Positions 9,029 through 16,946 of a DNA stretch of 64,000 bases are shown here, one piece after another. The notes under the pieces were generated by a model. The model was not told where the DNA came from. It was given only the letters and a program-made list of their open reading frames with translations, and did no database searches. Source of the stretch: Sphingomonas sp. SRS2 (GTDB lineage Bacteria > Pseudomonadota > Alphaproteobacteria > Sphingomonadales > Sphingomonadaceae). The DNA lies in the NCBI RefSeq assembly GCF_000971055.1, contig NZ_LARW01000066.1:124001-188000 (forward strand), given 5' to 3'. Every line of letters begins with the position of its first letter. Within the stretch, counting starts at the first letter, position 1. Made by a program: the position numbers and the translations under genes.

Positions 9029-11014
9029 ATGGCAACATTCTCTCCCGAGACCTTGAAGCGGGGGTTGTCTCCTGCCTCGGGGCGGGTGGTGGCGGCCAGC
9101 CTGCTGGCGTTGGCGGCGCTCGCGCTGTTGCTGCTGGTGGTGATGATGGTCGCGCGGACCAATGCGGCGCGCGATGCAGCGCTGGTCCAGGAGCAGCGCA
9201 GCTACGACATCATGATGCTTACGCGCTCGCTCGATGCGTCGCTGGCGCGCTCGGAAGCCGCGCTCGGGCGCTATGTCGTCAATTCCGACCGTCGCACCGG
9301 CACGATCTATTATGACGAGTGGCGGCGGGCCGCGAGCCATTTGCGCGAGTTGGACAAGCTGGTAGCCCGGCGCGCGGTGCAGGGCCCCCTTTTGGTCGAG
9401 CTGCGCGGCCTGCTCGACGCACGCGAAAAGGAGCTGGCGGCGGCGGCCGCCTTCGCCAATGTCGGCAAGGGCTGGTACGCGATCGGCATGTACAACCGCG
9501 CCGGGGAATCGCCCAATGTCGCGGCGATCGACAAGACTCTCGAAAAGATCAGCGCCAATGAGCGCGAACGGCTGGGCCGGCGCACCGAGGCCACGATGTT
9601 GTCGGCCGAACGCGCACAGAGCTTCACCACCTTGCTGTCCGTGCTGGGTGTCGTGCTCACCGGCCTTGCGATCCTGCTCGGCTGGCTGGCCGCCTCTGCC
9701 GCGACACAACGCGCGAGCGCCGATCGCATGGCCGAGGAGGAGGGTGATCGCGCCGCGCAACTCGAGGCGGCGGTCGCCGAGCGCACCGGCGAGCTCAGCC
9801 GCGCCAACGAAAAGCTGCGCGAGGAGACCGAGACCCGCGCCCGTGCCGAGGCGCAGCTTGCCCAGGCCCAGAAGATGGAGGCGGTCGGCAAACTCACCGG
9901 CGGCATCGCGCACGACTTCAACAATATGCTCGCAGTCGTGGTCGGCGGGCTCGATCTGGCGCGGCGCAAGCTGGCGCAGCGATCGGGTGACGTCAGCACC
10001 TATCTCGATGGCGCGATGGAAGGCGCCGACCGCGCCGCCGCGCTGACCCGGCGGCTTCTCTCCTTCGCGCGGGCGGAGCCGCTGCTGCCCGATGCGGTGC
10101 AGCCGTCGAAGCTCGTCACCGGCATGAACGTGCTGCTCGACCGGACGCTGGGTGAGCGTATCACCGTGCGGGTCGACGTGGCCAAGGCGCGCTGGCCGAT
10201 CTGGGCCGATGCGCACCAGCTTGAAAATGCCATCCTCAATCTCGCGGTCAATGCCCGTGACGCGATGGATGGCGCGGGCCGCCTCGACATCGCGGCGGAG
10301 GACGTGACCATCGCGACGGACGATGTCGGCGGCCTCGTCGCCGGGGATTATGTCCGTATAAATGTAACCGACACCGGCTGCGGCATGCCGCCCCAGGTTC
10401 TCGAACGCGCCTTCGAGCCCTTCTTCACCACCAAGCCGGTCGGCAAGGGCACCGGCCTCGGTCTCAGCCAGATTTTCGGTTTCGTCCGGCAATCGCATGG
10501 CGATGTTCGCGTCGAATCGGCGGTCGGTAAGGGCACGACGATCTCGCTTTACCTGCCGCGCTATCATGGTGTTGCCGGCGAACGGACCGCGCAGGAAGGC
10601 GTGAAGATCGTCAATTCGCAGCTTGGGGCGCTGTCGATCCTGCTGGTCGAGGACGATCCACGCGTCCAGGCCTCGACGCGCGCTGGCCTGATCGAGCTCG
10701 GCCACAGCGTGCGCGCCTGCTCCTCGGGCGACGAGGCGCTGGAGATATTGGCGACCGGTTCGGGCTTCGACCTGATGCTGACCGATGTGATGATGCCGGG
10801 GATGACCGGGCCCGAACTGGTCAGCCGGATCAGCCGCGATTATCCGCATATCGTCGTGCTGTTCGTCACCGGCTATGTCGGCGAAGCCGGCCAGAGCGAC
10901 GACTTCGCCGGCTATGAGGTGCTGCGCAAGCCCTTCACCATCGCCGGCCTCGGCAATGCGATCGCCCAGGCGATGGACCGGCGAGGCAAACCGGCTTCGT
11001 CGCAGGCGGCCTAG
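9029..11014 (+). CDS. Hybrid sensor histidine kinase with CHASE3-like sensor and receiver domain
   Basis: Two membrane helices (about 19-40 and 205-230) enclose a roughly 160-residue helical periplasmic region of CHASE3 type. A coiled coil follows, then HisKA with GGIAHDFNNML (phospho-His), an HATPase domain (N-box NLAVNARDAM, GTGLGLSQI) and a C-terminal receiver (LLVEDDPRVQ, LTDVMMPGMTGPE, VLRKPF). I chose ATG 9029, giving 661 aa; 8984 is a possible earlier start. It lies between spt and the lipid kinase module, so a role in sphingolipid control is possible, but nothing in the sequence proves it. Confidence 0.88.
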   Translation: MATFSPETLKRGLSPASGRVVAASLLALAALALLLLVVMMVARTNAARDAALVQEQRSYDIMMLTRSLDASLARSEAALGRYVVNSDRRTGTIYYDEWRRAASHLRELDKLVARRAVQGPLLVELRGLLDAREKELAAAAAFANVGKGWYAIGMYNRAGESPNVAAIDKTLEKISANERERLGRRTEATMLSAERAQSFTTLLSVLGVVLTGLAILLGWLAASAATQRASADRMAEEEGDRAAQLEAAVAERTGELSRANEKLREETETRARAEAQLAQAQKMEAVGKLTGGIAHDFNNMLAVVVGGLDLARRKLAQRSGDVSTYLDGAMEGADRAAALTRRLLSFARAEPLLPDAVQPSKLVTGMNVLLDRTLGERITVRVDVAKARWPIWADAHQLENAILNLAVNARDAMDGAGRLDIAAEDVTIATDDVGGLVAGDYVRINVTDTGCGMPPQVLERAFEPFFTTKPVGKGTGLGLSQIFGFVRQSHGDVRVESAVGKGTTISLYLPRYHGVAGERTAQEGVKIVNSQLGALSILLVEDDPRVQASTRAGLIELGHSVRACSSGDEALEILATGSGFDLMLTDVMMPGMTGPELVSRISRDYPHIVVLFVTGYVGEAGQSDDFAGYEVLRKPFTIAGLGNAIAQAMDRRGKPASSQAA

Positions 11015-11032
11015 CTTCCTCCTATGTGATCT

Positions 11033-11111
11033 CCAGCGCAGGGCGGGGGCCAGGTCTGGTACACAGATGCGGCCGCAGGCCGGAAGAGACATGGATGCCC
11101 GCCTGCGCTGG
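11033..11111. repeat. Imperfect palindromic repeat between convergent genes
   Basis: An arm at 11033-11047 is inverted at 11098-11111 (CCAGCGCAGG(G)CGGG versus CCCGCCTGCGCTGG), with a smaller internal dyad around GCGGCCGC. It lies between the stops of the histidine kinase and the nucleotidyltransferase-like gene. It could serve both as a bidirectional transcription barrier and as a REP-type element. Confidence 0.45.
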
Positions 11112-11167
11112 CACGGCGTCTATCGTTCGAAAAGCGGTCGCCTGTTCGGACCCCAACGCCACCGGAG

Positions 11168-12091
11168 TTAGCGCACTGATCCCTTGAGGATCAGCCGCGG
11201 GAGCAGGCTGATCGCGCCAAGGATCGGCCAGCGACGCTGCCAGGGGTGGATTTCGATCGCGGCGCCGGCATGGCGGTTGATCTTCCAGGCGAGATAATCG
11301 ATGCCGCCGGCATAGGTAGTGCTCGCTTTCGCGAGCCGGGCAATGGTCAGCGCCTTGCCCTCCAGGCGGCGGCGTTTCCATTGTGCCGCGCCCGCGCGGC
11401 GGTCGGCGAGGCTCAGCGCCTCCTCAAAGGCGATATGGTCGCCTTTGATCGTCGCGCTCAGGCCGGCGGCGGCGAGCGCTGGGGCGGTGAAGCGGCGGTA
11501 GCGGCCGGGATCGGCCGAGACGACCGATGTTGCCCGGCCCTTGCGTTCGGCGCGCAGTTCGGCGGCATAGGTCAGATCGAAAGCCTGTCCCCACAGCTCA
11601 TCGAGCGTGACGGTGTCGGGGAGCATCGGCCGCGCTGCGGCCAATAGCGCCGGGGCGGCGCGCGTCACGGCCGAAACCGCATGTGCGCGAGCGCTTTCGT
11701 CTGCTGTCCAGACGAGCCGCGACGGCTGGGCGAAGCGCGCCCATACCGAGACGTTGCGAGTCGCTGGGGAAGCGAGGCGGGTGAAGTCGGCTTCGCTCAG
11801 CACCGCATATTTGGCGATCAGCCCGTCATGCTCGAACGGGAAGACATTGGGCGGGATCAGCCGATTGGCGAAGGCCAGCCAGCCCTTGCCAAATGCTTCG
11901 CGGTAATCCGATACGATCAGGTAGAAATCGAGCATCAGCCCGTCGAGATTGGCTTCGCGCAGGCAGGAGCCGTAGAACAATACCGAACGCGACGCCGCGC
12001 TGTAACGGCCTGCGAGCGCCGCTGCCATGGCGGTAACGCGTGGATCGACGGGCTCGGCCAGTTCGGCCGCGACCAGCATGTCGAGCGTCAC
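11168..12091 (-). CDS. Tam41/MMP37-like nucleotidyltransferase-type protein in lipid-kinase operon
   Basis: The N-terminal part has VLFYGSCL and LDGLMLDFYLIVSDY (about residues 38-65), resembling the GS...D-D nucleotidyltransferase signature of Tam41-type CDP-diacylglycerol synthases. The C-terminus is basic and hydrophobic. The GTG at 12091 follows AAGGGCGG and lies 10 bp after the lipid kinase stop, so the two are co-translated (307 aa). A cytidylyl transfer onto a phosphorylated lipid made by the kinase fits the context. The family call is by motif only and the reaction is inferred. Confidence 0.5.
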   Translation of the reverse strand: MTLDMLVAAELAEPVDPRVTAMAAALAGRYSAASRSVLFYGSCLREANLDGLMLDFYLIVSDYREAFGKGWLAFANRLIPPNVFPFEHDGLIAKYAVLSEADFTRLASPATRNVSVWARFAQPSRLVWTADESARAHAVSAVTRAAPALLAAARPMLPDTVTLDELWGQAFDLTYAAELRAERKGRATSVVSADPGRYRRFTAPALAAAGLSATIKGDHIAFEEALSLADRRAGAAQWKRRRLEGKALTIARLAKASTTYAGGIDYLAWKINRHAGAAIEIHPWQRRWPILGAISLLPRLILKGSVR

Positions 12092-12101
12092 GAAACCGCC
12101 C

Positions 12102-13073
12102 TTATGCGGCGAGGCGCAGGAACGGGACCGGCGGGGTGGTCTTGAGGATGATCGGCCGGCCGGGATCGGCCTGGAAAATCTCGCCGTCGAGCACGACACT
12201 CGACCGGTCGCCCTCGATCCGGATTTCGTCGCCGCGTTCGAAATGGACGCCATCCATCTGGTTGCGTCCAACCCGCCCGAAAATCCCGGCGAAAATCGCG
12301 CGCAGCAGCGGAATGGGCCGCTGTTCGACCACCATGAGCTGCAGCGCGCCCGCGGTTGCGGAGCCCGCGGTGCTGCTGCCGAGCAGCAGCTTGTGGAGAG
12401 TCGTGACGATCAGCAGCGAGAAGCGGCCATGGAGTTGCCCCTGGCGCATCATCGATACCTTCAGCGGGGTCGCAGCGGGAGGCAGGAAGGCGGTGCGAAT
12501 GCCGAGGATCAGCGTCGCCATCACCGCGATCGCGGTCAGGATGTGGCTGATCCCGTTGGGCAGGCCCAGCGGATAGATCTTGTTGCGGCAATAGAGGATC
12601 GTGTCGGCGAGCCCTGCGCCGCCGAGAAACATCCCCAGCACGGGGCGGGCGCCATCGGTGCCGTCGGACAGCGCGATCAATTCGCGCACCACGACATGCT
12701 CCTCGATGCCGTTGCGGGCGATCTCGATCACCCGGGCGAGCGCCGCGATCGGGTCACCCACCGCGCCCAGATCGAGCGCGATCAGATTGGTCTTGCCATT
12801 GGGCAGCACCGCGACCGGTGGCGGTGAGCCGTCGAAATGATTGCCGAGATAGAGTTCTGTCAGCGCCGCCTGAACGGTGCCGTCGCCGCCATTGACGACC
12901 AGCACCTTGGGATTGACCCGGGCGATGGTGCGCAATGCCTCGCCGATCTGCTCGATCGATTCGACCTCATAATGGAAGACGTCGCTATGCGCCGCGCAAT
13001 AGCTCCGCATCCGCGGCAGCATCGACAGATTGCCGGTCGAGCGCGGATTGGAGAGGAGCGCGACGGAGGCCAT
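12102..13073 (-). CDS. Diacylglycerol-kinase-family lipid kinase; candidate ceramide kinase (CpgB-like)
   Basis: This 323-aa protein has the DAGK catalytic motifs NPRSTGN, VVNGGDGTVQAAL (ATP-binding GGDGT) and VAVLPNGKTNLIA, and a C-terminal VVLDGEIF. Members phosphorylate diacylglycerol, sphingosine or ceramide. In Caulobacter a kinase of this family (CpgB) phosphorylates ceramide to build anionic sphingolipids. Location among spt and ceramide synthase genes favours ceramide here, by inference. Its start overlaps the stop of the DUF2141 gene (TGATG), so it is translationally coupled. Confidence 0.75.
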   Translation of the reverse strand: MASVALLSNPRSTGNLSMLPRMRSYCAAHSDVFHYEVESIEQIGEALRTIARVNPKVLVVNGGDGTVQAALTELYLGNHFDGSPPPVAVLPNGKTNLIALDLGAVGDPIAALARVIEIARNGIEEHVVVRELIALSDGTDGARPVLGMFLGGAGLADTILYCRNKIYPLGLPNGISHILTAIAVMATLILGIRTAFLPPAATPLKVSMMRQGQLHGRFSLLIVTTLHKLLLGSSTAGSATAGALQLMVVEQRPIPLLRAIFAGIFGRVGRNQMDGVHFERGDEIRIEGDRSSVVLDGEIFQADPGRPIILKTTPPVPFLRLAA

Positions 13074-13591
13074 CAGCGCGCCGCCATCGCGATAGGGCCG
13101 AACGAGCTGCCCTGAACATAATTCATCGTCACGGGGATGCGGGCCACGCCACGCACCGATACCTTGACCCGCTCGGGGCTGGGCTTGCGCTTGAATATCA
13201 CGTCGAACAGCGAAAGCTTCGGATTGCCCGACATTCCGCCGCCGTCGTTCATTCCGGTCTTGCCCGACGCATCGACATCGTGGCGGACCGAGACCGCATA
13301 AGTGCCCTCGGCAGGAACCGGAACGCAGATATCGACCGGGCCGGACGCCGGAACGGCGACATCGACGCGGCGCAAATAGGCGCCTTTCTCGAAATAACGA
13401 TTGGGATTTCCGCCATAGGACTGGACACGCAGCATGCCGTTACGCTTCTTCAAACCCTCGATATGGACCAGCATTGCCGGGCCAACACCGGTACAGGCCG
13501 CCGCATCCGGGCCGAGCACGGCGGCGCGCGCGTCGGCGGGCATCGCCGCGACGAGCATCAATCCAGCCAACCCTACCACAAGTTTCGACAT
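13073..13591 (-). CDS. Exported DUF2141 protein
   Basis: A signal peptide (MSKLVVGLAGLMLVAAMPADARA) precedes a small beta-rich domain with LKKRNGMLRVQSYGG, a pattern of DUF2141, and a C-terminal segment ending in NYVQGSSFGPIAMAAR. I chose ATG 13591 (172 aa) because it starts at the signal peptide. It is first in a three-gene minus-strand unit with the lipid kinase and nucleotidyltransferase-like gene. Function is unknown; a periplasmic role with exported lipids is possible from context. Confidence 0.75.
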   Translation of the reverse strand: MSKLVVGLAGLMLVAAMPADARAAVLGPDAAACTGVGPAMLVHIEGLKKRNGMLRVQSYGGNPNRYFEKGAYLRRVDVAVPASGPVDICVPVPAEGTYAVSVRHDVDASGKTGMNDGGGMSGNPKLSLFDVIFKRKPSPERVKVSVRGVARIPVTMNYVQGSSFGPIAMAAR

Positions 13592-13708
13592 GACCTCATT
13601 ACTCCTGGAAGCTATAGCCATGCGCGAACCCATGGCCGGTACACTGCCCCATGAGTCGGAAATTGGGCTGCGATTGCGGCCAGAACATGGTCACGGGGCG
13701 TCGAAAAG

Positions 13709-14911
13709 TTGAGATTTGGCACGCTAACCGACCGATATGTCGCCAAATTGATCGCCACGCCGCTGATTGGCACGCTGGTGATCGCGGCGATGCTGCTGAC
13801 GCTCGACAAGATGCTGCGGCTGTTCGACTTCGTCGTTTCGGAGGGCGGACCGGTCAGCGTCGTATGGCGGATGCTTGCCAATCTGATCCCGGAATATATG
13901 TCGCTCGGCATCCCGATCGGACTGATGCTCGGCTGTCTGCTCGCCTTTCGGAAATTGGCGCTGTCATCCGAACTCGACGTGTTTCGGGCGGTCGGCCTCA
14001 GCTATGGGCGGCTGCTGCGCGTTCCCTATTATTATGCGATCGGGCTGGCGCTGCTCAATCTCGCAATCGTCGGCTTCATCCAGCCTTATTCGCGCTATGC
14101 CTATGAAGGACTGCGCTTCGAACTGCGCTCGGGCGCGCTTGGCGCATCGATCAAGGTCGGTGAATTCACCCGGCTGGGCAAGCGGATGACGATTCGGGTC
14201 GAGACCAGCCGCGACGGCGGACGTGAGCTTTCGGGCATTTTCGTGATGACCGAGACGAGCGAGGGCAAGAGCCTCGCCGTCACCGCCGAACATGGCCAGT
14301 TCCTCGCCACCGACGATCCCGATACGATCATCCTGCGGCTGCGCAACGGCGTACTCGTCCACGACGCGCCCCGCTTCAAGGAGCCGCGCGTGCTCCAGTT
14401 CGTCGGGCACGACCTGCCGATCGACCTTCCCAAGATGGAAGCATTTCGACAGCGCGGTGGCCGCGATCTTGAAATGACGATGCCGGAGCTGGCGATCGTC
14501 GCGCACAAGGCGGGCACTTCCGAAAAGCTGCGATCCGAGCTGCGTGCCGAATTTCATTTCCGGCTCGTCGAGGTCGCGACGATGCTGCTGTTGCCGATGC
14601 TCGCGCTCGCGCTGGCGATACCACCGAAGCGATCCTCGTCGGCGCTCGGCGTGTTCCTGTCGATCGTGATGATCGTCACCCAGCACAAGATCAACGAATA
14701 TGCCGCGTCGGTCGCTGCGCTTGGCCGGGTCGAGCCGATTATCGCCTTGTGGATTCCCTTCCTGGCATTCGCGGCGCTGGTCTGGTGGATGTATCGCACT
14801 ATCGCGCATGTTCCCGGTGGCCAGCCGATCGGCGCGCTCGAACGCGGCGCCGACAAGGCGGTCAAGACGGTGGTCCGCTGGGTCAAATTCCGCCGGAAGG
14901 AGGCCAATTGA
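13709..14911 (+). CDS. lptF: Lipid-export ABC transporter permease LptF
   Basis: LptF is one of the two inner-membrane permeases of the Lpt bridge that moves lipopolysaccharide to the outer membrane. The protein (400 aa) has the YjgP/YjgQ layout: membrane helices at the N-terminus (IGTLVIAAMLLTLDKML, YMSLGIPIGLMLGCLLAF), a periplasmic beta-jellyroll (about 130-255) and three C-terminal helices. The start is TTG at 13709. It overlaps lptG by one base (TGATG). In sphingomonads, which use glycosphingolipids in place of LPS, the cargo may differ. Confidence 0.9.
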   Translation: MRFGTLTDRYVAKLIATPLIGTLVIAAMLLTLDKMLRLFDFVVSEGGPVSVVWRMLANLIPEYMSLGIPIGLMLGCLLAFRKLALSSELDVFRAVGLSYGRLLRVPYYYAIGLALLNLAIVGFIQPYSRYAYEGLRFELRSGALGASIKVGEFTRLGKRMTIRVETSRDGGRELSGIFVMTETSEGKSLAVTAEHGQFLATDDPDTIILRLRNGVLVHDAPRFKEPRVLQFVGHDLPIDLPKMEAFRQRGGRDLEMTMPELAIVAHKAGTSEKLRSELRAEFHFRLVEVATMLLLPMLALALAIPPKRSSSALGVFLSIVMIVTQHKINEYAASVAALGRVEPIIALWIPFLAFAALVWWMYRTIAHVPGGQPIGALERGADKAVKTVVRWVKFRRKEAN

Positions 14912-16005
14912 TGAATATCTCCTTCTTCGCCTCGCGGACGATTACCTTTTACATGGCGCGTATCTTCCTGGTCCGCTTTGTCGCCGTGCTGGCGGCGCTG
15001 GTGATCGTGCTGATGGCGCTCGACCTACTCGGCGAATCGGGGGACATCCTCGCCTATCCGGGTAACGGTAATGCCCAGCTCTGGCTTTATGTGACACTGC
15101 GGACCCCGCAGATCATCGCGCGTTTCCTGCCCTTCGCGGCGCTGCTGGCAACGCTGATCACCTTCGTGACGCTCAACCAGAACAGCGAGATCATCTCGAT
15201 GAAGGCGGCGGGAATATCCGCGCACCAGATATTGGCGCCGCTGGTCGTCGCCAGCATCGGCATCGCGCTGGGGTCGCTGATCTTCAACGAGCGCGTCGTT
15301 GCGCGGTCGACCGCGACGCTGAGTGCCTGGACCAATGCCGATTATGGGCCGATTCCGCGCGACCGCGGCATCGCCAACAACGTCTGGGTCCGCGACGGCG
15401 ACGACCTGATCCACGCCGCCAGCGCGCGGGGGCGGGGCACCCGGACCGAGCTTGATCGCGTCACCATCTATGACCGCAATGGCGGCCGGCTGATCTCGAT
15501 CATCAAAGGCATGCGCGCGCGGCAGGCCGAGGGCGGCTGGCGGCTCAACAATGCCGCGCGGTTCGATGTCGAGCGTGGCGTGACCACCACGCTGCCGGTG
15601 TACGACTTCGCGCGCGGCGTTACCGCCGACCGCTTCACCCTCTCCAGCGTCGATCCCGCCTCGCGCTCGATCCTGCAGCTGCGGACGGCGATTGCCGATC
15701 TCGACGCCGCGGGCCGGCCTACCGGGCCGCTTCAGGCGGGGCTGTGGCACAAGCTGTCGGGCCCGCTCTCGGCGGTGCTGATGCCGTTGCTGGCGGCGGT
15801 GGCGGCCTTCGGGCTTGCCCGGTCCGGCCATTTGTTCGTGCGCGCGGTGATCGGCATGGGGCTGGGGTTCGCCTATTTCGTCGCCGATAATTTCGCGCTC
15901 GCGATGGGCAATCTCGGAGCTTATCCGCCGACACTCGCCGCCTGGGCGCCCTTCTTGCTGTTCCTGCTGATCGGTGAGGCGGTGCTGATCCGCACCGAGG
16001 AATAG
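14911..16005 (+). CDS. lptG: Lipid-export ABC transporter permease LptG
   Basis: Partner permease of LptF, 364 aa, with the same architecture: N-terminal membrane helices (FVAVLAALVIVLMALDLL, FLPFAALLATLITFV), a periplasmic domain with SEIISMKAAGIS just before it, and C-terminal helices near 280-360. The ATG at 14911 follows GGAAGGAGG and overlaps the lptF stop. LptB, LptA, LptC and LptD are not in this window. The pair sits between the lipid-kinase module and the hydroxylase/ceramide-synthase pair. Confidence 0.92.
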   Translation: MNISFFASRTITFYMARIFLVRFVAVLAALVIVLMALDLLGESGDILAYPGNGNAQLWLYVTLRTPQIIARFLPFAALLATLITFVTLNQNSEIISMKAAGISAHQILAPLVVASIGIALGSLIFNERVVARSTATLSAWTNADYGPIPRDRGIANNVWVRDGDDLIHAASARGRGTRTELDRVTIYDRNGGRLISIIKGMRARQAEGGWRLNNAARFDVERGVTTTLPVYDFARGVTADRFTLSSVDPASRSILQLRTAIADLDAAGRPTGPLQAGLWHKLSGPLSAVLMPLLAAVAAFGLARSGHLFVRAVIGMGLGFAYFVADNFALAMGNLGAYPPTLAAWAPFLLFLLIGEAVLIRTEE

Positions 16006-16103
16006 AGTATCGGCCCGGTAGCGGTTGCGCGACAATCTGTTAAGCGCCACGCAAGCCAAAGGAAAATAGAGCACGGCCATGAGGCTGTCGCAAAAGCGCC
16101 GCA

Positions 16104-16131
16104 TTGCAACGCCAGACGCGATAGCCATATT
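16104..16131 (+). promoter_or_regulatory. Possible housekeeping promoter for hydroxylase-ceramide synthase pair
   Basis: TTGCAA (16104-16109) and CATATT (16126-16131) are 16 bp apart, close to sigma-70 consensus. The site is about 40 bp upstream of the GTG start at 16171. It lies in a 165-bp gap after lptG with no ORF. Confidence 0.35.
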
Positions 16132-16170
16132 AGGCCCACATAGGCCGGCATCGATTTTTCGAGGATTTGC

Positions 16171-16935
16171 GTGAAGCTTACCGCCATCAAGCCGGCCTTT
16201 TGGGCCAAGGAACACCATCTCGACCGCATGACCCTGCGGGAGCTGGTGATCGCCTATTTCCAATATCCCGCCATCATGGGCTATCTGGCCAGCGCGTTCG
16301 TGGCGATCGGGCTCTTTTTTCTTTATCCCGCGCCGCTCATGCCGACGCTTGCGGCAATCGGTGTCTCGCTGATGGTCTACCCGCTGGTCTGGTACTGCCT
16401 GCACCGCTGGGTGCTGCACAGCCGCTGGATGTTCAAGGTGCCGCTGCTCGCCGCGACCTGGAAGCGCATCCATTATGATCACCACCAGGATCCGAATCGA
16501 CTCGAGATCCTTTTCGGCGCGCTCCACACCACCTTGCCGACGATCGCGATCGCAACCGCGCCGCTCGGCTATTGGTTCGGTGGCGTCGGCGGCGCGCTGG
16601 CGGCCTTCGCCACCGGCCTGCTGACGACCTGCTTTTATGAGTTCTGCCATTGCATCCAGCATCTGGCCTACAAGCCGAAGAACAAGATGCTCGTCGAGAT
16701 GAAGGCGCGGCACATGGCGCATCATTTCCATGATGAGCGCGGCAATTTCGGCATCACCAACTATTTCTGGGATCGGCTGTTCGGCACCTATTACGAGCGG
16801 ATCGAGAAGGACAAGAAGAGCGAGACGGTATTCAACCTGGGCTATACGCCCGAGGTCGCCGAGCGTTATCCGCAGGTGGCGCGCCTGTCGGGCGGTGTCG
16901 CCACTGGTCACCCCAGCCAGCGTATCCCGCACTAA
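16171..16935 (+). CDS. Fatty-acid hydroxylase / sterol-desaturase family protein, candidate sphingolipid hydroxylase
   Basis: This membrane di-iron enzyme of 254 aa has the expected histidine clusters HRWVLH, HYDHH, HCIQH and HMAHHFH and three or four hydrophobic segments (about 30-52, 57-76, 118-150). Family members 2-hydroxylate fatty acids of ceramides or modify sterols. Sphingomonad glycosphingolipids carry 2-hydroxy fatty acids, and the gene is 11 bp upstream of a ceramide-synthase-like gene, so ceramide acyl 2-hydroxylation is a reasonable inference. The start is GTG at 16171 after GAGGATTT. Confidence 0.85.
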   Translation: MKLTAIKPAFWAKEHHLDRMTLRELVIAYFQYPAIMGYLASAFVAIGLFFLYPAPLMPTLAAIGVSLMVYPLVWYCLHRWVLHSRWMFKVPLLAATWKRIHYDHHQDPNRLEILFGALHTTLPTIAIATAPLGYWFGGVGGALAAFATGLLTTCFYEFCHCIQHLAYKPKNKMLVEMKARHMAHHFHDERGNFGITNYFWDRLFGTYYERIEKDKKSETVFNLGYTPEVAERYPQVARLSGGVATGHPSQRIPH

Positions 16936-16946
16936 GGCGGGCCCGG

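Noticed and set aside
8861-11092. Minus-strand ORF of 743 aa opposite the hybrid kinase
   Set aside because: It is a shadow frame. The plus strand has complete kinase and receiver motifs, and the minus product shows no motif.
11168-12271. Longer form of the nucleotidyltransferase-like gene starting at 12271
   Set aside because: The first 60 residues overlap the lipid kinase and are Arg/Ser-rich frame noise. GTG 12091 has a ribosome binding site and lies after the kinase stop.
15025-16932. Minus-strand ORF of 635 aa opposite lptG and the hydroxylase
   Set aside because: It runs across two clear genes and the gap between them and has composition typical of antisense frames.
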